A stretch of 17,578 nucleotides of DNA from Candidatus Omnitrophota bacterium (GCA_028711825.1 JAQTRM010000009.1:1-17578), one strand, 5' to 3'; counted from the stretch's first letter, positions 1 through 7,665 are shown. Notes: a model not told the origin generated them from the sequence alone. Numbers and translations are program-made.

Positions 1-58
1 ATTTACCGTGGTCGATGTGGGCGATAATGGAAAAATTTCTTAAGAGTTCATTCCGCAT
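1..58 (-). CDS. lepA: Elongation factor 4 (LepA), N-terminal fragment
   Basis: Only the first 19 codons are inside the window. They read MRNELLRNFSIIAHIDHGK, which is the conserved start of the translational GTPase LepA/EF-4, including the beginning of the P-loop (AHIDHGK, normally followed by S/T). LepA acts on the ribosome and is proposed to promote back-translocation or to help 30S assembly. The ATG at 58-56 overlaps the end of cmk (stop at 50-48) by 11 bases in another frame, so translation is probably coupled. The next ATG, at 51-49, hits a stop after three codons and cannot be the start. The GTPase family is certain; LepA rather than another member rests on the N-terminal wording RNFSIIAHIDHGK, which fits LepA best. 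Confidence 0.88.
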   Translation of the reverse strand, partial: MRNELLRNFSIIAHIDHGK

Positions 59-713
59 TTTTTTTACACAGGGAAAACATTTTTTCGACCACCTGCTCGA
101 TCGAAAGATCGGTAGTGTCGATATATAGCGCGTCGGGAGCACGGCGCAGCGGGGAGGTTTGACGCGTGGAATCTATCCTGTCGCGGTTGGCGAGGTCCTG
201 GGCCACCGCTGCTTCTTCTATTTTTTCTCCCATCCCCCGCAGTTCTTTAAAACGCCTGCGCGTGCGTTCTTCCCGGGAGGCATCGATAAAGAATTTTTTT
301 TCCGCCTGCGGAAAAACCACCGTGCCGATATCCCTGCCGTCTAAGACACAGTCTCCCTTTTCCCCGCATTCGCGCTGCATATTAACCAGGATTTCACGGA
401 CCTCCTTGATTTTAGCGACGTCCGAAACCACCTGAGTAATGCGCGGTTGGCGGATTGCCATGGAAACATCCGCGCCGTCAAGCATTACGGTCAGCGAGCC
501 ATCCGGATTATGCAGCAGTTCAATCTTGACCGTCCGGGCGAGGGCAATTACCGCATCCTGGTTACCGGTAGACACGTTGTTATTCAATGCCTTTAGTGTC
601 AGCGCGCGGTACATCGCCCCGGTGTCGATATAAAGAAACCCAAGTTTTTTGGCGAGAATTTTGGCGACCGTGCTTTTCCCGGCCCCTGCCGGACCGTCGA
701 TAGCGACAATCAT
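48..713 (-). CDS. cmk: Cytidylate kinase
   Basis: 221-residue (d)CMP kinase, which phosphorylates CMP and dCMP with ATP in the cytosol. Visible motifs are the Walker A loop GPAGAGKST (7-15), the NMP-binding DTGAMYRA segment (30-37), DGRDIGT (125-131) and the RDRIDSTR...PLRRAPDA segment around 177-195 that is typical of bacterial Cmk. Length matches the family norm of about 220. The ATG at 713-711 overlaps the tyrA stop by 4 bases, and the 3' end overlaps lepA by 11. In many bacteria cmk follows aroA and precedes ispH or rpsA; here it sits between tyrA and lepA. Nothing is truncated. Confidence 0.97.
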   Translation of the reverse strand: MIVAIDGPAGAGKSTVAKILAKKLGFLYIDTGAMYRALTLKALNNNVSTGNQDAVIALARTVKIELLHNPDGSLTVMLDGADVSMAIRQPRITQVVSDVAKIKEVREILVNMQRECGEKGDCVLDGRDIGTVVFPQAEKKFFIDASREERTRRRFKELRGMGEKIEEAAVAQDLANRDRIDSTRQTSPLRRAPDALYIDTTDLSIEQVVEKMFSLCKKNAE

Positions 714-1540
714 TTTAATTTCCCCCTTTTCCTCCTGGCGGAATCGAGTATTTTTTCAAGTTTTTTGGTATTTTTTTTCTCTAGGACCTCTTCCAGACCC
801 TTAAGTTCTTTTCTGAAAGATTTCAATGCGGCCAGGAGATTATTGCGATTAGCCATAAAAATGCCTCTCCAAAGTCCGGCGTCCGAAGCGGAAACTCGGG
901 TAGCGTCTTTCAGCCCGCTGGAGCCGAAAGCCAGGTACTTTTCCGGGACCGTTTTGATTAGCGAGATAGCGGTGAGATGCGGCAGATGGCTGGTATACGC
1001 CAGAATACGATCATGTTCTTTAGCGGTAAGGATAACAGGCCTTGCCCCTATTTTTTTCCAAAGGGCGCTGATTTTTTTTAAAAGCGCTTTGCCGGTTGCC
1101 GGGGTGGGAGTGATGATGCAAATTGAACCTTTAAAAAGGTCTTCCTGCAGATTACCCGCCCCCCTTTTTTCCGAACCCGCCAGGGGATGGCATCCTAAAA
1201 AATCCGGGATCAATGCGCCGGCCTTAAGGACAATATCTTCTTTGGTGCTTCCTACGTCGATTACCGCGCATCTTTTTTTTATAAATTTTGCGACACTTGC
1301 GGCCAGGGCGGTAATTTTATCCACCGGTACCGCCAGGATTACTAGGTCCGCACCGGAACAGACATCTAAGGAAAAACCTACGCTGTCGATCGCTCCGGAT
1401 CTTTTAGCCAGGAGCGCGTTTTCGGGAAGGCGGCTTAAACCGATCACCTCCTGTGCCAGGCGGCGTTTCTTCAAGGCCAGTCCCAGAGAACTCCCGATTA
1501 AACCTGTGCCGATAATTACCACACGTTTGAACATACTCAT
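710..1540 (-). CDS. tyrA: Prephenate dehydrogenase
   Basis: 276-residue TyrA that oxidises and decarboxylates prephenate to 4-hydroxyphenylpyruvate with NAD(P)+, the committed step to tyrosine. The N-terminus is a Rossmann fold with GTGLIGSSLG (11-20). The substrate and catalytic signatures HPLAGSEKRGAG (from H118) and TSHLPH (H185, H188) are present. There is no C-terminal ACT domain and no fused chorismate mutase, so feedback control by tyrosine, if any, is not visible here. It overlaps aroF upstream and cmk downstream by 4 bases each. The ATG at 1540 is followed two codons later by another ATG, so either could be used. Arogenate dehydrogenase activity cannot be excluded from sequence alone. 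Confidence 0.95.
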   Translation of the reverse strand: MSMFKRVVIIGTGLIGSSLGLALKKRRLAQEVIGLSRLPENALLAKRSGAIDSVGFSLDVCSGADLVILAVPVDKITALAASVAKFIKKRCAVIDVGSTKEDIVLKAGALIPDFLGCHPLAGSEKRGAGNLQEDLFKGSICIITPTPATGKALLKKISALWKKIGARPVILTAKEHDRILAYTSHLPHLTAISLIKTVPEKYLAFGSSGLKDATRVSASDAGLWRGIFMANRNNLLAALKSFRKELKGLEEVLEKKNTKKLEKILDSARRKRGKLK

Positions 1541-2553
1541 AGAGTTCTTCCCACCGCATCCGCTACCGTTTTTAACTGTTTCATCAGGAGGGAGAATTTT
1601 TCCGGGATCAGTGATTGTGAACCGTCGGATACTGCGTCTTCGGGATGGTTGTGCACTTCAATAATCAAACCGTCGGCCCCGGCGGCGACCGCGGCCTTCG
1701 ATAAAGAAGGAACCCAGCTCCATTTTCCCGCCGCATGTGAAGGGTCGACAATAATCGGCAGATGAGAAAGTCTTTTGGCGACCGGGACCGCGCTGATATC
1801 GAGTGTATTGCGCGTAGAATCCTCAAAAGTCCTGATCCCCCTCTCGCAAAGGATCACTGAAAAATTTCCCGCGCTTAAGATGTATTCGGCGGACATCAGC
1901 ATATCTTTAACGGTAGATGCCATCCCGCGTTTTAAAACCACGGGTTTTTTTACCGCCCCGACCTCTTTTAAAAGGTTAAAGTTCTGCATATTACGGCATC
2001 CGATTTGTAGGACATCGACATATCCGGCTACGAGGTCCACATCGCGGCTATCCATTACTTCGCTTATCGTTACCAGCCCGAACTCATCGCCTACATTTTT
2101 AAGCATTTCGAGGCCTTTTTTCCCCAGCCCCTGAAAACTGTAAGGAGAGGTGCGCGGTTTAAACGCCCCTCCTCTTAATACGGTCGCCCCGGCCTTTTTT
2201 ACTTCGCAAGCGATTTCCCGCAGGCTTTCGATATTTTCGATCGCGCAGGGGCCGGCCATTACCACGACTTCTTTGCCGCCGATTTTTACGCCTTTGCCGA
2301 GATCGATCACTGAATCTTCTTTTTGAAACTCCCGGGAAACCAGCTTGAAAGGCGAAAGCACCGGAAGCACGTTCTCCACGCCCGGGAAGACCTCAAGCGG
2401 GGTAACACGCAGGATATCTTCCGGCCCGATAATCCCGACAATCGTCCTTTCGGAGCCTTTTGAAACGTGCGGGGTCAGCCCTAAACCTTTGACCTTTTCA
2501 ATCAAATGTTCGATCTGGGCCTGGCTGGCATCCGGTTTTAAAACAATAATCAT
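1537..2553 (-). CDS. aroF: 3-deoxy-7-phosphoheptulonate (DAHP) synthase, type I-beta with N-terminal regulatory domain
   Basis: 338 residues. The enzyme condenses phosphoenolpyruvate and erythrose 4-phosphate, the first step of the shikimate pathway. Residues 1-70 form the ferredoxin-like domain found in the Thermotoga maritima type enzyme, where it mediates feedback inhibition. The barrel carries VVMAGPCAIEN (97-107), RGGAFKPRTSPYSFQG (127-142), KRGMAST (208-214) and IIVDPSHAAG (267-276). C103, H273, E299 and D310 match the positions of the four metal ligands known in the T. maritima enzyme. It overlaps hisC by 4 bases and tyrA by 4. As the only pathway-entry enzyme in the block it is the likely control point; the N-terminal domain suggests sensitivity to Tyr and/or Phe (inference from family). 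Confidence 0.96.
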   Translation of the reverse strand: MIIVLKPDASQAQIEHLIEKVKGLGLTPHVSKGSERTIVGIIGPEDILRVTPLEVFPGVENVLPVLSPFKLVSREFQKEDSVIDLGKGVKIGGKEVVVMAGPCAIENIESLREIACEVKKAGATVLRGGAFKPRTSPYSFQGLGKKGLEMLKNVGDEFGLVTISEVMDSRDVDLVAGYVDVLQIGCRNMQNFNLLKEVGAVKKPVVLKRGMASTVKDMLMSAEYILSAGNFSVILCERGIRTFEDSTRNTLDISAVPVAKRLSHLPIIVDPSHAAGKWSWVPSLSKAAVAAGADGLIIEVHNHPEDAVSDGSQSLIPEKFSLLMKQLKTVADAVGRTL

Positions 2554-3644
2554 TTTCTCATCTCCTTAAGGATTTTTTTAAAGACTTTTAGAAAGATCCG
2601 GTTCTCTTTTTTATTCCCGACGGTTAAACGGATGAAATTACGCATCCCGTAAGCTTCCATTTCCCGCACGATTACCCCGCATTTCAGGCAAGACTCAAAT
2701 ACCGCTTTCCCTTTGAATCCGGTATCGATAAGTATAAAGTTGGTTACCGAACGGACATATTTAATCCCTGTTTCCGAAAGGCCGCGGTAAAGAAAATTTT
2801 TACCTTCCAGTATAACCTTGCGGGTTTTTCTTAAAAACCCTTTATCTTTTAAAGCGGCGGCGCCGGCCTCCTGGGCAAGGAGATTGACGTTAAAAGGCTG
2901 CCGCACGCGTTCCAGGTAAGATACCGTTTCTCCGGAAGACACCGCGTATCCCAGGCGCAGCCCGGCAAGCCCGTAAGCCTTGGAAAATGTTTTTAACACA
3001 ATGACATTGTCTTTCAGGGTGGCCAGTGATTCCGGATAGTCTTCAACATCGATAAAAGCGTCGTAGGCTTCGTCCAGCACCGTGATCACCCCCTCCGGAA
3101 GGAGAGAGATAAACCGCGCAATCTGGTTTTTGTTAAGATAGGTCCCGGTTGGATTGTTGGGATTGGCGATAAATACAAGTTTTGTCTTCGGGTCGACCAA
3201 TTCCAGCATTGCATCCAGGTCGTATTTAAACTCCCGCAAAGGGGCTTTTTTTATCCGGCGTTCATTGGTCTGGGCAATAATGCTGTATTCCAGAAAAGTC
3301 CCTTCGGAAGTGACGATATTTTCATCGGCCTCGGTAAAAGTCCTGATCACCAGTTCGATCAGCTCATCCGAACCGTTGCCCAGGACAAAATTTTCAGGTT
3401 TCAGCCCCCAGAATTCCGCCAGGCTCTTTTTCAGGCAAAACCCCTGTGAATCCGGATAACGGTTTATTCCGGAGAGCGCTTTTCTGACAGCCGCGACCGC
3501 TTTAGGCGACGGGCCTAAAGGATTTTCATTAGAGGCGAGTTTAAACACCTCCTTGAGCCCGAATTCTCTTTTAGTCTCTTCGATCGGCTTGCCGGCCACA
3601 TAGGGAGTAATTGATAAAACCCCTTTTCGCGGTGAAACTTTCAT
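2550..3644 (-). CDS. hisC: Histidinol-phosphate / aromatic aminotransferase (HisC family)
   Basis: 364-residue fold-type I PLP aminotransferase of the HisC family. Landmarks are SNENPLGPSP (38-47), YPDSQG (63-68), GNGSDE (89-94), ANPNNPTG (160-167), LDEAY (190-194), the Schiff-base lysine K222 within TFSKAYGLAGLRLGY, and the C-terminal arginine region NFIRLTVG. HisC proteins convert imidazole acetol phosphate to histidinol phosphate, and several also transaminate aromatic 2-oxo acids. Here the neighbours are all aromatic genes and no other his gene is present, so the likely role includes the last step to Phe and Tyr (inference). It starts 5 bases after the pheA stop, with a GGAG ribosome-binding sequence lying over that stop. 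The family is certain; substrate choice is not. Confidence 0.93.
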   Translation of the reverse strand: MKVSPRKGVLSITPYVAGKPIEETKREFGLKEVFKLASNENPLGPSPKAVAAVRKALSGINRYPDSQGFCLKKSLAEFWGLKPENFVLGNGSDELIELVIRTFTEADENIVTSEGTFLEYSIIAQTNERRIKKAPLREFKYDLDAMLELVDPKTKLVFIANPNNPTGTYLNKNQIARFISLLPEGVITVLDEAYDAFIDVEDYPESLATLKDNVIVLKTFSKAYGLAGLRLGYAVSSGETVSYLERVRQPFNVNLLAQEAGAAALKDKGFLRKTRKVILEGKNFLYRGLSETGIKYVRSVTNFILIDTGFKGKAVFESCLKCGVIVREMEAYGMRNFIRLTVGNKKENRIFLKVFKKILKEMRK

Positions 3645-3649
3645 CTTCG

Positions 3650-4711
3650 TTATTCTCCAATAGGGTATGAACCCAGTATTTTAAGATAATTGCATTTATG
3701 TTCAAGGGCGCGCAGGGCCTTTTTAACCGGAAGGTCGTCCTGGTGCCCCAGAATATCGGCAAAAAAATAATATTCCCAGGCTTTTCTTTTTGACGGGCGG
3801 GATTCGATCTTGGTAAGGTTGACCCCGTATTTACGGAAAGGCAGGAGCATGTCATAAAGCGCTCCCACCCTGTCTTTGATCGAAAATAAAAGGCTGGTTT
3901 TATCTTTTCCCGTGCGCTCGGCGATATTCCTGCCGATCACCAGAAAACGGGTGGCATTATGTGAAAGGTCCTGTATTGCGCTCGACAAAACTTTCAATCC
4001 GTAAACTTTTGAGGCCAGGAGCGAAGCGATCGCCGCGCTGTTTTTTTCTTTTTTCGCCAGCTCTGCCGCGCGCGTAGTGCTGGAAACATCAGACAATTTG
4101 GCGCAGGGCAGGTTCTTCTGCAGCCAGATACGGCACTGCCCGAAAACATAGGGATTGGAGTATACCGTACGGATTTCGCGTTTAGCGCAGTTGGAAAGCA
4201 GGTTATGGGTCACTTCAAGAATAACCTGTGAGCAGATCTTCAGTTCCGAATCCACAAAAACATCCAGGGTGTGGCTCACCGCGCCTTCGATCGAGTTTTC
4301 GATCGGTACTACCCCGTAATCCGCGTTTCCCTTTTCCACCTCTAAAAATACATCGGCGATACTGTTGCAGGGGAGATAACTTACCTGCGAACCGAATTTT
4401 TTTACCGCCGCGAGGTTTGTAAATGTCGCCTGGGGCCCGAGATAAGATATCTTTAAAGGTTTTTCCAATGCCAGGCTAGCCGACATTACCTCCCGATAGA
4501 TGGCTTCCAGGGCGCCGTTATCCAAAGGGCCTTTATTAATCCGCGGGATGCGGGTAATGACCTGCGCCTCCCTCTCCGGGGCGTAGATACTTTTTCCGGA
4601 ACGGATTTTAATTTTACCGATCTCTTTGGTTACCGCGGCGCGCAGGTTCAGGAGATCGATTAATTTTTGATCAAGGAAATCGATTTTTTTACGCAGTCTC
4701 TCCAGGCTCAT
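3650..4711 (-). CDS. pheA: Bifunctional chorismate mutase / prephenate dehydratase (P-protein)
   Basis: 353 residues in three parts: an AroQ-type chorismate mutase helix bundle (about 1-83), a prephenate dehydratase domain (about 87-262) and an ACT domain (about 272-350). The dehydratase shows ISYLGPQATFTNLAA (88-102), VPIENSIEGAV (135-145) and the catalytic NATRFLVIG (252-260, with T254-R-F). The ACT domain contains ESRPSK (303-308), the motif linked to phenylalanine binding and feedback inhibition. It converts chorismate to prephenate and then phenylpyruvate; its prephenate can also feed TyrA encoded downstream. The start overlaps the 3' end of scpB by 23 bases, the longest overlap in the chain, so translation is probably coupled. 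Confidence 0.97.
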   Translation of the reverse strand: MSLERLRKKIDFLDQKLIDLLNLRAAVTKEIGKIKIRSGKSIYAPEREAQVITRIPRINKGPLDNGALEAIYREVMSASLALEKPLKISYLGPQATFTNLAAVKKFGSQVSYLPCNSIADVFLEVEKGNADYGVVPIENSIEGAVSHTLDVFVDSELKICSQVILEVTHNLLSNCAKREIRTVYSNPYVFGQCRIWLQKNLPCAKLSDVSSTTRAAELAKKEKNSAAIASLLASKVYGLKVLSSAIQDLSHNATRFLVIGRNIAERTGKDKTSLLFSIKDRVGALYDMLLPFRKYGVNLTKIESRPSKRKAWEYYFFADILGHQDDLPVKKALRALEHKCNYLKILGSYPIGE

Positions 4712-5297
4712 TATTGGCCTCCGCTTCTATTTGGTTGACCGGTTCAATTTCATTCTCGTTATTTTTTTTCTCCGCCAGCACCTGGAAATCCTCCATTTTA
4801 GGCAACTCCGCCAGGGAGTTCAGTCCGAAATGTTCCAGGAATTCACGCGTGGTGCCAAAAACAAAGGGGCGGCCGGGTATCTTTTTTCTTCCGCAGATCC
4901 GGATAAGATTTTTATCAACCAGGCTTTTGATTACCCCGTCGACATTGACATTTCTCAAGGATTCGATTTCCGCCTTGGTTAAAGGCTGCTTGTAGGCGAT
5001 GATCGCCAGGGACTCCAACGCCGGCCGCGAAAGTTTCTCGCTGTAACGGTTTTTGAAAAGTTTCTTTAAAAAAGGAGCGAAAGTGCTGTTGGTAATCATA
5101 CGGAACCCTCCCGCCACTTCAACCAGCTGGATTCCCCGGTTCTGCGCCTCATATTCTTTTCTCAATTCGACGACAATCCTGTTAATCTCCTGGCTGTCCG
5201 GCGTATCGAGGACCTTTTTGATCTGGTCTACGGTAATCGGTTTTTCGGAAGCAAAGATCATCGCTTCAATCGCGGATTTTAAATTATTTTCTTCCAT
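4689..5297 (-). CDS. scpB: Segregation and condensation protein B
   Basis: 202-residue ScpB, the winged-helix kleisin-associated subunit of the SMC-ScpAB complex that organises and segregates the chromosome. Family signatures are the opening ...IEAMIFASEKPITVDQI, the central RPALESLAIIAYKQPLTKAEIE segment (about 91-112), and VDGVIKSLVDKNLIRICGRKKIPGRPFVFGTT leading to FLEHFG. Both winged-helix domains are complete, and the last 35 residues are an acidic, probably disordered tail. It starts 2 bases after the ruvA stop and overlaps pheA by 23 bases. The usual partner scpA is not adjacent; it must lie elsewhere if the complex is complete. Confidence 0.95.
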   Translation of the reverse strand: MEENNLKSAIEAMIFASEKPITVDQIKKVLDTPDSQEINRIVVELRKEYEAQNRGIQLVEVAGGFRMITNSTFAPFLKKLFKNRYSEKLSRPALESLAIIAYKQPLTKAEIESLRNVNVDGVIKSLVDKNLIRICGRKKIPGRPFVFGTTREFLEHFGLNSLAELPKMEDFQVLAEKKNNENEIEPVNQIEAEANNEPGETA

Positions 5298-5299
5298 TT

Positions 5300-5926
5300 T
5301 TAACGGTAAGACCTCTTTTGTTTATAGACCAGGTTTAACAATTCTTCGGTGGTCGCCACCCGCGGATTTCCCTCCAGGACTTTCTTGATCATCCCCGCGG
5401 CTTCGCTCCTTTTATATTCCAGCTGCAATAATACTTCCAACGCTTCTTCGGAAATATCTTTAGCCGATGTTTTTTCCTCTTCGAAAGAGTGGTCCTGGAT
5501 CAGGCCGAATTTACCAACCTTATTCTGGAGTTTGGCGATGATTTCTTTCGCTCTTTGCTCCCCGATACCCGGAAGCGATTTCAACGAAGCAAGATCTCCC
5601 TCGTCGATCGCCTTGGCAATTGACGAAATCGGCTTATTTAGCGCCCTTAACGCCGCCCGGGGCCCGATTCCCGAAACGGTAATAAAGATCTCAAAAAAAT
5701 CCTTCTCTACCTGGTTCAGGAATCCGATTAAAACCGGAAAACTTCTTGCTTGTTCAACCTGAAGGTAATGATAGGTGAGCAGGGAAATTTTCTGTCCGGC
5801 TGCGGAATCGTCTATCCCCTGCAGCACGCAAGTAGGGATAAAAACCTGGTAGCTTATCCCGTTTAAGTCCAGGAGAAGATAATTTTGCCCTTTTTCCGCG
5901 ATGGTTCCCGTAATCCGAGATATCAT
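5300..5926 (-). CDS. ruvA: Holliday junction DNA-binding protein RuvA
   Basis: 208-residue RuvA, which forms a tetramer on four-way DNA junctions and loads the RuvB helicase. The N-terminal OB-like domain begins MISRITGTIAEKGQNYLLLDLNG. Domain II contains two helix-hairpin-helix motifs, VSGIGPRAALRAL (about 83-95) and LPGIGEQRAKEIIAKL (about 118-133). The C-terminal domain III that contacts RuvB (about 155-205, with EEALEVLLQLEYKRSEA) is complete. It overlaps ruvC by 4 bases and is followed 2 bases later by scpB rather than by ruvB, which is the common neighbour. The annotation is secure. Confidence 0.96.
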   Translation of the reverse strand: MISRITGTIAEKGQNYLLLDLNGISYQVFIPTCVLQGIDDSAAGQKISLLTYHYLQVEQARSFPVLIGFLNQVEKDFFEIFITVSGIGPRAALRALNKPISSIAKAIDEGDLASLKSLPGIGEQRAKEIIAKLQNKVGKFGLIQDHSFEEEKTSAKDISEEALEVLLQLEYKRSEAAGMIKKVLEGNPRVATTEELLNLVYKQKRSYR

Positions 5927-6405
5927 ATTTTTGCTTTTGTGATATAACTATGCCCGATTGCCAAAGCCAGCGCGTCGGTTACATCAAGAAAAGGTGATGA
6001 GCTTTTTAATCCTAAAGTATGGGTTACCATCTGCTGCACCTGGGTTTTAGAAGCCAGCCCCTTGCCGACGATCGCCTTTTTTATCCGGGTAGCTGAATAT
6101 TCAAAGAATGGCACTCCTGTTCTGAAAGCCGCCAGGCAGATCACCCCCCTGGCCTGCCCCAGGATGCAGGCGGTAACCGGATGCTTATAATGAGAATATA
6201 TCTTCTCCAGTACCAGGCATTCTGCCCTGGTATCGTTTATTAATTTCACCACTCCCCGGTATATCAGGTCCAGGCGCGCGCATACCGGTTCTTTGGCGGA
6301 GGTCTTGATAATTCCGGCCTCAATTAATGATAAGGCGGAACGTTCCACCTTTATCACCCCATAACCGCTTACCGCCAATGCCGGGTCAATCCCCAAAACG
6401 ATCAT
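5923..6405 (-). CDS. ruvC: Holliday junction resolvase RuvC
   Basis: 160-residue crossover junction endodeoxyribonuclease that cuts the four-way junction held by RuvAB. All four acidic catalytic residues are in place: D7 (VLGIDPA), E67 (LVLEKIY), and D141 and D144 (LDVTDALALAIGH). Length is normal for the family. The ATG at 6405 overlaps the yebC stop by 4 bases, and its stop overlaps ruvA by 4, giving the widespread yebC-ruvC-ruvA order. Nothing unusual is seen. Confidence 0.96.
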   Translation of the reverse strand: MIVLGIDPALAVSGYGVIKVERSALSLIEAGIIKTSAKEPVCARLDLIYRGVVKLINDTRAECLVLEKIYSHYKHPVTACILGQARGVICLAAFRTGVPFFEYSATRIKKAIVGKGLASKTQVQQMVTHTLGLKSSSPFLDVTDALALAIGHSYITKAKI

Positions 6406-7160
6406 TTTTCGTCGGAGGAATCTTCGTTCAATATCTCATCCGGAATATCGAAATTCGCGTATACCTGCTGCACATCGTCATGTTCCTCAAGCGTTTCCAC
6501 CAGTGAAAGAACCTGGCGCGCCTCATGCCCGGCAACTTTTATGGTAGAGGAAGGAATCATGGTTAACTCCGCGTCGATCCATTTTATCCCCTTGTCCGTA
6601 AGCGCCTGTTTTACATTTTCCAGGTCGGCGATCGCGGTAAAAATCTCGTATGTATCCTCCTCATGCTTCATATCCTCGGCCCCGGCATCCAGAACGATAT
6701 TCATCAGGTCGTCTTCTTTTATCGACTCTTTGGCTACCGAGATATATCCTTTCTGGGTAAACATCCAGCTTACCGAACCCGCACCGGCCATATTACCGCC
6801 TTTTTTCGACATAATATTGCGTATCTCGGCGGTCGTCCGGTTTTTGTTATCCGTAAGCGAATCGATCAGGATTGCCACGCCGCCCGGGCCGTAGGCCTCA
6901 TACATTACCGCCTCATAAACCACTCCCGGGAGCTCACCGGTACCTCTTTTAATCGCCATTTTAATATTATCCGAAGGCATATTGGCTTCTTTGGCCTTTT
7001 GCATGATCGCCCGCAGGCGGGGGTTGGAGTCGGGGTTTCCGCCCCCGTCCCTGGCCACTACCACCAATTCTTTAATAATCTTTGTAAAAGTCGCGCCGCG
7101 CTTGGCGTCTGCGGCGCCTTTTTTGCCTTTATTTGTTTTCCATTTCGAATGACCTGACAT
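6402..7160 (-). CDS. yebC: YebC/PmpR family protein
   Basis: 252-residue YebC-type protein with the family's nearly invariant start MSGHSKWKTNKGKKGAADAK, then RLRAIMQKAKEANMPSDNI (about 49-67), YEAYGPGGVAILID (about 87-100) and NRTTAEIRNIMSKKGGNMAGAGSVSWMF (about 107-134). Members have been described as DNA-binding transcriptional regulators, and more recently as translation factors that relieve ribosome stalling at difficult motifs such as polyproline; which applies here cannot be read from sequence. A strong ribosome-binding site, AGGAGGAGG at 7173-7165, lies 4 bases before the ATG, unlike the coupled downstream genes. This suggests that translation re-initiates independently after the non-coding rnpB. 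Confidence 0.96.
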   Translation of the reverse strand: MSGHSKWKTNKGKKGAADAKRGATFTKIIKELVVVARDGGGNPDSNPRLRAIMQKAKEANMPSDNIKMAIKRGTGELPGVVYEAVMYEAYGPGGVAILIDSLTDNKNRTTAEIRNIMSKKGGNMAGAGSVSWMFTQKGYISVAKESIKEDDLMNIVLDAGAEDMKHEEDTYEIFTAIADLENVKQALTDKGIKWIDAELTMIPSSTIKVAGHEARQVLSLVETLEEHDDVQQVYANFDIPDEILNEDSSDEK

Positions 7161-7233
7161 AAATCCTCCTCCTGGTGAACCTTTCTTATTTTGTTCTTTA
7201 GATTTTCCCTTAAAAATTTTTCTAAAAAAAATT

Positions 7234-7665
7234 AAACAGGCAGTATAAGCCGGGTTTTGTCTGTCTTCTTGGCCATTCCTCTCAATTTCCGCGTTGCCGC
7301 GGAAACTTTAGCAGCTTACCCGAGATTGTTTTCCGCCGCGGCGGACAAGTCCGCCGCAGGTGGTAAACGCGCCGGATCAGCGCGTGTCCCGCAGTCCGGA
7401 TAAACCGGACTGAAAGAACTCATCTCCTATTCTACCTTGCTCCGCGTAGAGATTGCCGCGTTTCACCTTTCCGCTTTTAAGCGGATACTCGTCTCTGTGG
7501 CTCTCCCGCGAAATCGCGGGTTCCCGCCGTAGGCGGGAAATCCTCCGCATAATACTAAAGTATTATGCGGGGCGGGCGTTACCCGCTACACTATCCTCCG
7601 GAGCCCGGACTTTCCTCCCCGCATCCGTTCAAACGGCTTGCGGGGCAGCCAATTACTGCCTGTTT
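7234..7665 (-). ncRNA. rnpB: RNase P RNA, bacterial type A-like, with extra hairpins
   Basis: The catalytic RNA that removes 5' leaders from pre-tRNAs. The ends pair perfectly over 12 bp (7654-7665 with 7234-7245), forming helix P1. Conserved blocks on the minus strand are GAGGAAAGTCCGGGCTCC (7618-7600), ACAGAGA near 7495, GGAGCAAGG (7443-7435) followed by AATAGG, CGGGTAAGCTGC (7322-7311), and ACAAAACCCGGCTTAT just before P1. P3 is at 7617-7645, P8 at 7572-7586, P12 at 7471-7484, and P18 at 7286-7305 with a GCAA tetraloop. At about 432 nt it is longer than the E. coli RNA (377 nt). Additional perfect hairpins lie at 7505-7520, 7521-7539, 7545-7570, 7338-7357 (CUUG loop), 7367-7385 and 7392-7412, whereas helices P13/P14 seem absent. 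Its 5' end overlaps the rnhA stop codon. A T8 run (7231-7224) follows P1. Confidence 0.96.

Noticed and set aside
765..1664. 299-codon open frame on the plus strand
   Set aside because: It is antisense to tyrA and aroF, both of which have full conserved motifs; its composition shows no recognisable domain.
7211..7245. Intrinsic terminator directly after rnpB
   Set aside because: The T8 run follows the long-range P1 helix, not a local hairpin; a local A5/T5 stem is too weak. It could still act as a terminator, so it is not listed as a feature.
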